A stretch of 64,000 nt of DNA from Echinometra lucunter (lineage: Eukaryota > Echinodermata > Echinoidea > Camarodonta > Echinometridae), in assembly GCA_029962745.1 (NCBI GenBank), contig CM057165.1, positions 22,344,657-22,408,656 of the forward strand. The letters run 5' to 3'. Shown here piece after piece: positions 28,801-42,900 of this stretch (positions within the stretch are counted from its first letter, which is position 1; each line of letters begins with the position of its first letter). The position numbers and the translations under genes are program-made. The notes beneath the pieces are model-generated. The model was not told where the DNA came from. It saw only the letters and a list, made by a program, of their open reading frames with translations, and did no database searches.

Positions 28801-31800
28801 CCCATTCGTGACATAGGTCCACATTTTGTGGTTTGGCCTAATATCTTTTGATGCAAAGACCTAAAAATCATACCAAATACATGAGCAGAAAGAGCAAAAA
28901 AAATCTACACAAACTGTGCCCATTTTGGTTGCGTCAATATTCGTTGTTTGATGCTGAACATTTTTAAAGGAAAATAAGCATTAAAATCCTTAAATTGGCA
29001 ATGTGATAGAAAGTTTAAAATCACCGTTTTTCCCTGCAAACTGGCAACTTTTTGACTTCTCATGATAATTTCTGTCAATTTATATTCAATTCAGATACAT
29101 GACGTTTTATAAGAAAAATGTAGCAACAAAATAAAAATGTTGGTGTTGCCAATTTGAAGAATAAAAAGCTGATCAAATTAGGCTTTAAATAATTCCTGCC
29201 ACGAATGGGTTAGACCTTTAAGCTTTACTTGAATGATAATGAATGCTATAAGAAACTTACCACTGCACCTGGATCCCCGGTTTGCCCCAGTCGTCCTTTC
29301 TGACCTGTGTGACCCTATTGGATTCAACAAATTAAAAAAAACTGATCGATAATAATAAGTGACTACAATCAAAATCATTATTGCATGCATGTCTTCTTAA
29401 AAGGGCAGACCTTGAGCCAATCAGAACGGTTGTTTCAAAATTAGCAATTATTTGCAATTGATTGCAACCTTCTTGCAACACCCCATAAGAGTGAAAACAG
29501 AAACATGGATAATGCAAAAAATCGGAGTGCCGACTAAACTTCAGGAATCAATACTTGGGATGAGGTACGATTGAAATGAGGGTGATCATTAAACTCACAG
29601 TGACAAATAGATTTGGGATGTTCAGTGAACCCAGCCTGTTAAATGAATTAAACTTAATTGATTTATAGTGATATGGATGTTGTTGAGCTCATTGTTATTC
29701 TCTTTCTCAAATAAGATTCAAATACAAGCGACTGCTTTCATTTGTTGTTCTTCTTATTATTATCATAATAATCACTATCAAATTTACTATTGTCATTATC
29801 ATAGTCATTTTGAGTAGATGACTTACCACTGGTCCCATGGGGCCGGGAGGTCCTGGTGGTCCCGGAGTGCCATCGAATCCCTGCATAAAATTTCAAATCA
29901 TTTATGAAAATCATATCAGTACATGTACTTCTCTTAATTCTTATGAGCTAACACCAGCTTTTTACATTACTTAGACACATTTGCAGAATAGAAAAATATG
30001 TCATTTGTGGAAGGAAAGTTTTGCAAAAACATTGAATCCCCTCAACACACACAAACACACGCACATCCTCACACACAAAATCATTTATGAACAAGTTTCA
30101 TCAGAAATGTGTCGTTTAATTATTCAAGAGTAACGAATTTAACAAATTAAAAAAACAACTACAATAAAACATGAACAGGTTAGGTTTCTTTTGTTGCATC
30201 TGAAAAAAATATAGTGAGCCTTAGTTAATTATATGATCTAATTCGACCTGATATGAGTTTTGAAAACATGAAACGCTGCTTGATGGTAACTTCGATAAAT
30301 CGCAAATTCTGTAGAGATAGTACAATGACTGACCTGCTGTCCCTTTAATCCTGATGGTCCATTCCTGCCTGGCTTACCTCTATCTCCCTAAGGAAGTAAA
30401 ATGTAAAGAGTTAAAATGGGCATGTACACCGTCACTCTCAGAAAAATTATTAGGTTGGTCAAATAATGAACTGACTAACTGTTGGTTAAAAAAAGTTTAA
30501 CAATGATAATAATGAACAATTCTTGTAAAGCTTTTATCACAAAAATAAATTCAAGTCTCTATGCCCTTAGAAGAAAAAAGAGGAATAAACTAGATGAATC
30601 TTCGACCACGCGTGGTCGAACTTTATGCCTCCGCCATTACCAAATCAGAAATAAATGGCACTTCATGTTGATTTATTTTCATTTGTACAATGACATCTTT
30701 GACCTTGACCTTTGACCTTGTGACCCCCAAATCTAATGAGAGCATTGCCCTTTCCATATGCATGCATGAGCCAAGTTTGTTGAACCATCAAATGGTTACT
30801 GAGTTATCACAAGAACGAACCATTTCTATGTACATAATGACCTCTATGACCTTTGACCTTTGACCTTGAGACCCCAAAATCTAATCAGATCATTGTCCCT
30901 CCCATATGCATACCTGTGCCAAGTTTGAGGTTGATCGATCAAATGGTTGAGTTATGGTGAAAACGAACCATTTCTATGCACTTAATGACCTCTATGACCT
31001 TTGACCTTTGACCTTGTGACCTCAAAATCTACTCAGATCATTGTCCCTTCCAAATGCATACATGAGCCACGTTTGAGGCCAATCTGTCAAATGGTTCTTA
31101 AGTTATCGCGAGAACGAGCCATTTTTATGTGTATTATTACCTCTATGCCCTTGACCTTTGACCTTGAGACTCCAAAATCTAATCAGATCATTGTCCCTCC
31201 CATATGCATACACGAGCCAAGTTTGAAGTTGATCTGTCAAACGGTTCTTAAGTTATCGCGAGAACGAAAACGGGACGGACGGACGGACGGACGACCCGAA
31301 AACATAATGCCTCCGGCAACCACCTACGGTGGGCGGAGGCATAAAAACGACAGAATGACAGAGAAGAAAAATAACTTTCTTTGATATAAAACATAAGATC
31401 GTACTATTTTAATGTATAAAGGAAATGCGTCTTCAAGAGACTCTTGAAATTTTCTACCGTATCGACCTGTTTAAGATTACTAGGTAATTTATTCCACAAC
31501 TCTGCGGGCTGCCAATTTAAATATTTCTGATATAAGATAAAGCGTTGAACTTTATAATTTATAAACAAATTTTCGGCATTACTCCCAGTGTTAAAGGTCG
31601 TGTGTTCGATCTGTAATGAAAATCACAAGTCAGAAAAAAATTGAAAATTTGAACTTTATGTTATAAACTTTTGAAAGCTCTTGGTGCACGACAACTGATC
31701 CTATGGTGTAGTAAACAGAAGGCGCCATCGCATGTCCCTTGCCTCTGTGATTTCAGTGTCTTAAAATATTTAATGAATAGTAATGGAATATCTCAAGGTT

Positions 31801-34800
31801 CATAGAAGATGATGTTAACAAAGACGTTTGAATGATTTGAAAATCAGATAACCCAGTGAAGGTATCAAAATATGGTTCCATGTTTCGTCTCATGAAACAT
31901 TTTTTTTGGTTAAAATCAAGAGTCAAACTTACCAGTAAGCCAACCGGTCCTGGAGTTCCAATCGTCCCTGGCGGCCCAACAGCACCCTGAAAACGGAAAA
32001 TTGCTATACCTTTTAATTGCAGGATACAAGGATAACAATAATTATTTTCATTTATTGTACAAATAAGCTTGAATCTTTGTGCAAAGAGCGATTTGACTGA
32101 TCAGAAAAACATGCATAACAATATGGTGCATATGGTGGTTCGTCCGTCGGAACGACGAAGACCAACTAGTTATCCTGGGGTTGAGGTTGTCTAGATTTGT
32201 GGGTGCGCAGATAGCTGGTCAGGCCAATCCGTGCACGAAAGGTTCTCTGGCAGTATGGACAGGGGATGGTAGCGGCAATTGAAGACCTATTGGCATTATC
32301 CTATTTCTGTCCTGTGCTGCAAGTTCCCATGTGGCATGGCTGATGTTGAAGGCCCTGAGAGAAGCTTTGAGTCTATCCTTGAAGCGTTTCTTTGGGCCTC
32401 CCTGGGTACATTTACCTTGCTCCAGTTCGCCAAAGAGGAGGTTTTGGGGGATCGATAGTCTGGCATGCGAACCACGTGTCCTGCCCAGCGTAGCTGTGAC
32501 TGCATAAGCATGGTATGGACGCTGAGCAGACCAGCACGGGTGAGAACCTCGGTGTCTGGAACTTTATCTTGCCACCTTATACCAAGAAGTTTCCTGAGGC
32601 ATGACGTGCAGAAGTGGTTCAGCTTTCGAGCGTGACGCTGGTATACAGGCCATGTTTCACATCCACAGAGCAGTATGTGAGAACCATGGCTCTGTACACT
32701 TTGATCTTGGTCTTTATGGTGATGCCTCTCCTGTTCCATACTCTGTCGTACAGTCTGTCAAAGGCAACACTCACTTTGGCAAGTCTGACGTTAACTTCGT
32801 CATCAGTGACAACGTTTCTGGACAGCATACTACCAAGGTAGGTAAACCTGTCCACCACTCTTAGTGTGTGCCCATTGACAATGATGTTTGGCTCGACGAA
32901 TGGCTTGCCAGGAGCTGGCTGATGCATCACTTCAGTCTTCTTTGTGCTGATGGTCAAGCCAACGTTGTTGCAGACATTGCATATAGAGTAATAGATAACA
33001 TAAACTGAATAAACATTAAAATATATTTAGAAAAAGGGTATTAAAAACATTCTCTATCAAACTGTATTACAAAAAAATGAAAATGTGGTTCCGAAACATA
33101 AATGGTGAGCTGAAGGCTGTCAGATCTTTAATTCAGTAAGTAGGGCATTCATCCTTGTCTTTCAGTAAACATGTCAAAAAGACCTTGAAATGTTAATTAT
33201 TCTGCAGGGTATATACCAATAGGTGATGATAGAAGACAGGTCCCAACGAAGGAAGAATTCTTACCTTTTCACCCGGTAAACCAGGCATGCCTTGATCTCC
33301 ATTTTCACCCTATAAATAAAATGGAAAATACACAATGAGCATATGGAAAATCAAATGAAATCATTTCACATTTAGTCGAGATGAACACTTCAACAAAAAA
33401 CATTGAAAAGGGAATCACATAATTTTATTGGAAATATATTTCTCTGCCTTATAATATATATAACAAATAAACTAATAAATGTAGAAATCAAGTATAATTT
33501 TGAAAATTTTCCTCATAACTGACTTCATATAATTATAATATTACATAATTAAAACCCTAAATGGAAAACAAGCGTATGTCTGGGATAGCTTGAAGGTACA
33601 AAAAGTTATAATTTGTCAACAACTTCGTTTCATTTATGAGCCTTTACACGTTCTTTATTGGCATATTCAAATCAAAATGCGTGAGAAGCAGTTTAATCTT
33701 AATACTCAAAACTGCAGTGGACCACATCGGCAGCGGGGCTGGGTAGTAGAATAGACCAAAATGTTAAGAAATTTAACCACAAAGTTTACCCTGTCTCCTT
33801 CCTCTCCTTTTCTGCCCCGTCTTCCATCATTGCCCTTAGGACCCTGAAATGTTAAACAGAAAAATAATTTCAGGTCAGAGTGATGTAATATGTTAAAAGA
33901 AATCAGTAATAAAGTTGGACTGAAAAAAAAAATGCCATTAATTAGCTAAAATAATGAAAAAAATGTTGTTCATTCATATAATTATAATCGAGTCTATGCA
34001 GGTACAGATTTTATTTTAACCCTAATCAGGCCGGGCCTTTTTGGCTGTGCTATAGGGTTAGGGTTAGGGTTAGGGCTGCCGAACAAAATATCTTTCTCTG
34101 TTTGAAATCTTCTTCAGCTCGTACTGCTGTATAGCGGTTTTCCTTATTTCTGACACTTCGTACAGGTCTACTCTTCAAATGACTTTATAATTTAGTGGTA
34201 AGTGATGCATATGATTATCATGTTGTGCTATGATCACAATAGTTTTAAATCAAACTTGAATGAGAGGCAACATCAATCATCTTGGCAAATTTGATTATAA
34301 TTGATTCAAACGTAAATAACTGTAGAACTAAGATACTCGCCTCAACATTTTAATGTAGAACTAAAATACTTGAATAAACAGTTCAGTCTGTAGCATTTTG
34401 TATGTAAGTTATGGTATGGGATGAGTTGGTAAGGCATGAATAAAATTGAAATTAGGTTCTGGGAGGAGGAGGAGGAGGAGAAAGATAATTCGTGAGCTTT
34501 CTCAGTCCTCTGAAGTCAGTCTGAAAAACATATCATAGTAGAAATATCCCCTGAAAAGGATAACTCTGATATATACATGCTCTTATATTAGAAACATGAC
34601 AAAAAACTCCTTAAATGTTCAGCCCGTACATTTATGTGTAGTCGCATATAGGCCATTTTTGTGTGCAGTGCATGAGCTATTTCAATGGGTTAATGGGGAC
34701 CCATTGTTTCACTTTCCATGTACTCCCAAAAGGTCGATTTCAATGGGTTAATGGGGACCAATTGGTTTTTAATGGGTAGATTTCAACTCTATTCAACAAG

Positions 34801-37800
34801 ATAGAGTTGATTTCTTATCATGTTGATGATTTCACAACCCGAGGGTACTCATATTGCTTAGTCAGTCTTTCTCAATTGATTTGAAACTTTCTGTCACAAT
34901 TTTATCACATAACCAGGGGAGCGTTTCATCAAGTGTCTTGTCAGTGATTTTTAACCAACAACTGTTATAAGCTACTGAAATCCTTGCATCTGATTGGCTG
35001 AGAGCAAATTTGTCAGTTAAAATCACTGACAAGACACTTGGTGAAACGCCCCCCCCCCCCCCAGAACTCAAGTTTATCTTAAAAGTGTATTACCTGAGGA
35101 CCTTTATGACCATGACCACCGGGCCGCCCTTGATCTCCCTAGAGAGGGAAACACATGAACAGTAAAGAAATATAAAGAGGATTATCGCCAACACAATGTG
35201 AGATTGTACAAATCTGTTTAAGGAAATAACGAAATTACTTCATGTATTCATGACGAATTTCACGCAAAATACCAATAGGGAGTGAGACGAAAGTCGTTGC
35301 TTAATTCAGTACGGTCCCTCATTGTAAACACTGCGAATAGGTTTCAGGATTAATAAAAACAAAAAGTGGAAAAGACTATTTTATCCCTACCCCCCTCCCC
35401 CCAAACAAACAAAAATTTTCCACGAGTACAATTTCGACCCTAACAATTCGTTTTATTTTATGGCATTAAAAAAAAGTATGAAAGTTCGGGATCTTGCCAT
35501 GAATAACTTCACTTTTCCCACTGCTTTTCCTTTCCGTCCCGATCATTCCTACTTATACCATTTTAATGGTTCTACTGAATACAGAATTTTAATTGAAGCA
35601 TTTTATCACCTGTAATGTTACTCCTCTCCCAAGTATAGTATATTCGCTGTGTATTCAGTTACATAATATCCCTTTATACCAATAGCAACGGCAGATATTA
35701 AATTTACTAACCGTTCGCCCTTTTGGTCCAATTTCACCTCTTGGTCCATTTCCACCACGGGGACCCTGCATGAAATCATGATAGGATGAAAGCACAAAGT
35801 TATTTTCCTTTGAAATAAAAAAATGGGTAATTTTCTACCACGTCACAGTCATGTCACATTCTGGCTATTAACTCAGGGAAAAAACTACAAGAATGTAATT
35901 ATTTACAGGAAGAAATGCATATGAGAGTGGCCAAGTAAGAAGGGGTATGTACATGACCACAGTAATATCACATTTGTGAGCTTAAACCTTTTAAAAAAGT
36001 ATGTGTTAGAGTAATTCCATCCCTTACAAATATTTGGCTACTGCTTTTTTCTTTATTTCTCAACTGGCGTCTATCTGCAATCGCTTGTTATGTCTAGATG
36101 CCATTGCAGCTAAAACATAATGGAAAGAGACACACAAGGAAGGAGAAACATACATACTGAATTTTAATTTTACTGAAACATACTGTACCTTTGACCCAGG
36201 TGGACCAGGAGGACCTTTTACACCGGCTTCCCCGATAAGTCCCTGATAGGAGAAGTAAAACAACATATAATTATATGAAAGAACTAGATGAATCTTCGAC
36301 CACGCGTGGTCGAACTTTATGCCTCCGCATTACCAGATCAGAAATAAATGGCACTTCATGTTGCTTTATTTTCATTTATACAATGACAATTTTGACCTTG
36401 ACCTTTGACCTTGAGACTCCAAAATCTAATCAGATCATTGTCCCTCCCATATGCATACCTGTGCCAGGTTTGAGGTTGATCGGTCAAATGGTTGTTGAGT
36501 TATGGTGAAAACGAACCATTTCTATGTACATAATGACCTCTATGACCTTTGACCTTTGACCTTGTGACCCCTAAATCTAATCAGATCATCGTCCCTTCCG
36601 TGTGCATACATGAGCCAAGTTTGAAGCCAATCTGTCTAATGGTTCTTAAGTTATCGCGAGAACGAGCCATTTTTATGTGTATTATTACCTCTATGACCTT
36701 GACCTTTGACATTGAGACTCCAAAATCTAATTAGATCATTGTCCCTCCCATATGCATACCTGTGCCAAGTTTGAGGTTGATCGGTCAAATGGTTGTTGAG
36801 TTATGGTGAAAACGAACCATTTCTATGTACATAATGACCTCTGTGACCTTTGACCTTTGACCTTGTGACCCCCAAATCTAATCAGATCATCGTCCCTTCC
36901 ATGTGCATACATGAGCCAAGTTTGAAGCCAATCTGTCAAATGGTTCTTAAGTTATCGCGAGAACGAGCCATTTTTATGTGTATTATTACCTCTACGACCT
37001 TGACCTTTGACCTTGAGACTCCAAAATCTAATCAGATCATTGTCCCTCACATATGCATACATGAGCCAAGTTTGAAGTTGATCTGTCAAACGGTTCTTAA
37101 GTTATCGCGAGAACGAAAACGGGACGGACGGACGACCCGAAAACATAATGCCTCCGGCAACCACCTACGGTGGGCGGAGGCATGAAAAGTAATAACGGTA
37201 TACAAATTTATTGAGGAACAATTATTACGAAGAGGGAATGAAACTTAGGGAACCTCTTATTTACTTTGCACGGAAAGGACAGCCATTTTCAAAGCTTGAG
37301 GTCAAGCATTTTTTTTTTGGGGGGGGGGTTACCTCCAATGTTCATAAACTATAAGATGGAATGATGGGCAAAATGTGTACGACTCTTTTTCTTTAGAATG
37401 TGGCGTTGATGTGAAATGCGGTGACTGGGGGAGCAGGGCTCGGAGTTCCCCTCCCTTCTAAACATTCAGTAATTATGTTCTATTTCAAGCAATATGAATA
37501 ACGTATAATCATGGTGAAACAGGTTCTATCAACATCTTCCGATTTCAAGTGGAAGTCATCAAAGTAACATATTTTACAAGAGGATTATTTACATCATGAA
37601 GACTGTTGGTGACTTACCCTTGGTCCATGGTCACCCTTACGCCCAGCTATTCCATCATCTCCATCCTCACCCTGTCGGAGGCAATTTGATAATCAAACTG
37701 ATAGGGAAACTTCTCATTCGCGTCCAAACACCCAAACAATTGTATTTGTTTTCTTACAAGAAAGACCAAGACGACAACACTCACTTTTTTCTAAATACAT

Positions 37801-39907
37801 GTATATTAGAGAAGTGACACCATGTTGCAGTGTGATGGTTCTTGCAATTTCTTTTTTATTTTTTGCCTGAGACTATAACCGAATTCTAAAAATACGTATG
37901 ACGTAAAAGAATTACAGGATGATATTTCAAAACTAATGTTCGTAGATATATTAAAGAATTGCTCAGAAATATACACAGAATCTATCGAATACCTATTGCC
38001 TCATTATGAGTTAATGTACATTAAAAAGAAAGCAAAACTATATGCATCCTTTCACAAAACAGTCGCGGGAATGATAAAGGAAGAAGAAGAAAAAAAATCC
38101 AAACACTGAAACTTACAACTATGCCTTCGTCTCCAAGTTCCCCAACTGCTCCAGGCATTCCAAGATCACCCTACAGCAGTGCGAAATATGGAAACATAAC
38201 CATTATTATAGTACACTCGAATGAATACATGAAAGTACTAATGCACATGTGTCAAGTTAGTAAAAAAATATACATGTATATATATATATATATACAGTGT
38301 AAGAAAAGAAAATAATTCATGATCGAAGAAAGTCTCCTGTCCCATTACAGAAATCCATAAAAACAAAAACAAAACGAAAATTATCTCCCCAACAAAGGCC
38401 AAAAAACAAACAAACAAACAAGCAAAAAACGGAAAAAATATGTATAATTTAAACCAATGAGGTTCGACTAGATGGAAAATATTTGTGGGATAATGATGTT
38501 TCACTGCCTTTTAAAAACGATGAATTTATCATTACTGTTATCTTCTTCTTCTTTCGTATGAGGTAATAGTATTATACATATCTGAAGTGAGTTCCAACAT
38601 GGGAAGAAGGCAACATTCATGACATTACTGTTATCTGATATGGCGTATGATAGAATGATGTTTCGATTTTGGGTAGGTCATACTGTGAAAAGGAACCAAA
38701 TAAGCTTAAACACATGTATTTGTTAGAAGTTTTTAGTTTAGTTGTTAAAGCGTAAATAGTTTTGACTGATATTCAGAAATGGAATGTAATAGGAATGCAA
38801 ATTTATGACGATGAAATCGACATCTTTTAAGTCCATCGTAAGCAACAGTACTTTAATACAATGTAGAAGATTGCAACCTTAACACTACCCTGAATTCCTT
38901 AATTTGAAACAAAAAGTCAAGACAAAATATAACCGCAAAATACATGTGTGTGTGTGTTTCCTACTTCAAAATAAACTTCTAAACATAATTTTCACAGCCG
39001 CAGACATTCCGCGACAGTGGAAAGGAGGACAGCGGGAGACAAAGAGTTAGGTTAAATGAAGATTGGTGGGAGGGCAGAATCAATTGAAGGGAAATCGGAT
39101 CCCAAGATGTTGCATATTCATCAAATCCAACCATCCTTTTCACAGCATCCACATATGTCTTGGCTGAAGAAGAAAACCGCAACTTTCAACACTAGCAAAC
39201 TTTGCCCAATTTTAACGGTGTCACCTCGTAGCTTTTCTTAATTGCATCCAGCAGGGATTTTCTGGGAAATCTCAAGAAACTACCTTCCCCACTGACGTGA
39301 ACCAGTGGCTAGAGGAATATGCAACCTACCATTTTCTAACCAGTCAATCAATCCTATCAATATTAATATCTAGTAAATTAGATTCATAAATTAGTATGAA
39401 GGAGGTTGCAAAGGATGACGGAAAATTAAAAAAAAAACTGATTATCACGCTACAAGCGATTACAAAATTCTAACAGATATTTTAATTTTCATTTAACCAT
39501 CACTAAGTTAGTCTCGTCTATAAGAGGTATTTTATACATCGTATTAAAGGGAACAGAAATGCTAGTTAACACTATAACCTAAACCCACCTCTATACCCCC
39601 CCCCCCCCCCGCGCGTTCATCCACTCCCTCTCACAAACCCCTGTGGATAATTGAACCCATTTTGTTCTTTCAATTTTTGAAAAGCGTCATTAAAAAACAT
39701 GGACCACTAATGAATCAGTTTGTTATACCAAAATCAACACACCATGGCACACACACACACACACCCACACACTCCATGTTCACTGTACGCGTCCAATATT
39801 TTTTTCTTTTATCTCAAACATCGTCAAACAAACCACTGATACTTGACTGACAATTTTGAAAGTACATCAACCTTTTTAAACTCTCAGGTGCTCCCTCTCC
39901 CTACCCC

Positions 39908-39955
<48 letters not shown>

Positions 39956-42900
39956 TAAGCGCATTACTTTTTCTAGCATGTATTTCTTTTTTTTAATCCC
40001 ATGCTCATGCATAGAAAAAGAAACCAATGAAAAACTGGGTTTTTTTTTAAATTTCACAGCCAACTTACCACCCTCTGAGCGTGTCTTATGCAGGCATCCA
40101 CACGCACACATAGCTCCTGTTACTTGGAATCACAACATATATTTCAGACATGGTCATGATAAAAATAAAACATTTTGGAAATACCTACCGGTGGTCCACG
40201 ATCGCCTTTGTCCCCCTGGGATCCCCTTCTGCCACGACTGCCCTGACAAAGATCACCAAAAACCAACAAGACGTTAGGTTATTCCTTCCAACACATCTCA
40301 GAGTCAGAAGGGTATTAACTCCGTTCTTTGGGCCTTTCCTGATCAGCAATATATCTTCCAATACATGTCAAAAACACACTCAATAATAGCATATTTTCCC
40401 CCCTTTGAACTTTACCCCTTCGACAATACATTGGGAAAGTGTGTTCCTCATTAAAATGTAATTGATCATGTGGTCTGTCTTCTCCGCGTGCTGTTCTTTT
40501 CTCACAGGTTTGACGTGTAAATGGATTATTAGTATTGACATAACCGGCGTCGCAAGTGGTTGGCCTGATGGTCAGATATTTTCTTTTTTAATATTTAGCA
40601 ATACATTCAGGGGTGTTAAAATGTTCATTATTCTGAACATTACTAATGTACCACATTTGTCACTGTGACAGCCGAGTCATAAATGCTAAATCGAGACTAT
40701 TTGCTTCAATACAAATTCACATTCTCCCTTTCTGGGGGAAATTGAATAACATGACCCAATAATAACTCTTCTAGACACACTGTTTACAAATACATATCAG
40801 TGAATTCGTTCATAAAAATGGCAATATAGACGATGATTTTCATCATAAAGTCATATAACATAAGCTTCTGCTTATCAATGTTGCATTGCTTATTATAGTA
40901 ATCAGCACTTCTCGCATGTTCATAATAACATAATTGAATTTCAGTATATGTCTACTGCATGTAAGGTTAAAAAAACCAATACGTTCATCATTTGAATATA
41001 GGAGATGAAAATATTAATGATGTATAACAATGCATTAAATTACGTGTCACCTTTTCACCTTTTGACCCCGGCAGTCCTTGGTCACCAGGCTGTCCCTGAT
41101 CAGTTTGAAAACAAAATTCACATCGTAATTAAATTAACCATAAATCAACAAATTGTTCTTTAATTGTAATTAAAGAGATTCGCAAATTCTTTTTGTTACA
41201 AAGTTGATTGTAAAAAACGTATTGTAGACGTATTGTAGACAATGCATACACATGTGAAATGGTAAAATCATAAATTGTTGACTTTGTTTGAATCAATTTA
41301 TTGGATTGGATTTCTTCTGATTTAAGTGGATGGAAGTAAGGATAATAAAAGTTATTACCTTAGGTCCGTGCGGTCCCATGGGACCTTGTTCTCCCCTAGG
41401 ACCTGGCGCTCCCTGCATTGGAGGAAAAAGAAAAACTGCGATAGTAAATATTACAAATAAGCATTTATCGAATGATAAACTAATGTCAGGAGAAAACAAA
41501 TTATGGCTCAGTGCATTTATCCTTAACTAAAACATCCATCTACTTAAGCTCCGGATACATTCAATGGTTTGTACGTAATATGTTATTTTCAGGCTGCGTG
41601 AAATATTCTAAGAGGTTTTCAGACCCTGCTATATAGCCTTCTGTAAATCAGCAAAGAACTAAGGTTACGAATAACCCATCCTGTTCCAATTCAAATTAGA
41701 AAATTTATGTGTTACCCGAACCTTTTCGAATCATAAAATGGATTGTGAAAAAGGTGAGTATGATATCGAAGAAAAATTAAATCAAAATGATTGACTTACA
41801 TCTTCACCTGGAGTTCCGACGTTTCCTGGGAATCCGTTCATACCCTGCAAGATATTTGGTGGAAATGTTTTCGTCGCAATTTGTAATGTGACAGTCTACT
41901 TCACCATAAATGAGTTGTATTAGACACAGGCAAGCATTCGTTATCTTAATTCATACAATCATATTTTTGTTTAAATTCTTTCACCTTTACCTCGCTTTGC
42001 CTGCCTATCTTTACAACATTATCAAAATATAAAAATGTTTCGGGATATACTAGTAAACTAAACCCCTGTCTCATTCAATCGGTTACGTAGTCATGTAGTA
42101 TCGATCTTCTTAAATTATAACAGCAAGACTAGAAAGCTAGGTAAAGCCGTGGTCATTAATACTGTATGGCCAGACATATATAAAGAAGAATCCATTATAC
42201 AAGATTTCTCATAATTATAGTATTCAAAAGCAGTTACATACATGTACGTTAATATCAGTGAAAGTTCACATATTTATGTATTTTCTGGGATGAACGTCCC
42301 TTCATCTCAAAGTAAAGCAATATGAATATTATAAAAAATATGCTTTTAAATACACATCCCAAGACATCATAAATTTACAACTAACTGAATAAATTATTCG
42401 ATTTCTTAGTTACCGGCTGTCCGTCTAGTCCAGGTTTGCCTGGTGATCCTCGACTTCCTTGAAAACCCTGAAAAAAATTATTGAAAGAATGTCACTGTCA
42501 TCATCATCATCATCATTTTTTCAAAATATTGGCACAAGCGCTTACAATCGTGGAATATTACACGCTAACAAAAAAAAACAAATGTTGAGGTGCTAAAGTA
42601 TTTCAATTTCTTTGGTTCTTTGACTGTGATAACAGAAGAAGTATACGTGTAAAAGCTTGTTTAAACATGCAAACACCTTTAAAAAAACCGAACTGGAAAC
42701 GAAAAACTGCGGGGATTTTTTTTTTTTTTTTAAGTGCGTGTATGTGTATCTCGCTTGAGATTTTCCTATCTTGCTTACATACAGGTAAGGAATGCTCGAA
42801 TGTCCTTTGTTGCATCACTCGTCCCTGCATGATTGCCATTAAACACACACACGCGCGCGCGCACACATACACCCTCACATCCACCCACACACCCGTACAC

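Noticed and set aside
32601..32864. Plus-strand frames of 75-87 codons
   Set aside because: Antisense shadows of the retrotransposon fragment on the minus strand.
34050..34075. Chromosome end (TTAGGG)n
   Set aside because: Only four units and embedded within an intron next to a transposon terminus.
30848..37185. Open frames of 60-127 codons reading [17 protein letters not shown] repeatedly (near 31001, 36549, 36850 and in the 9.7-kb copy)
   Set aside because: They read through the ~150-bp DR1 repeat units; the same peptide recurs because the DNA repeats. No codon-level conservation beyond that of the DNA.
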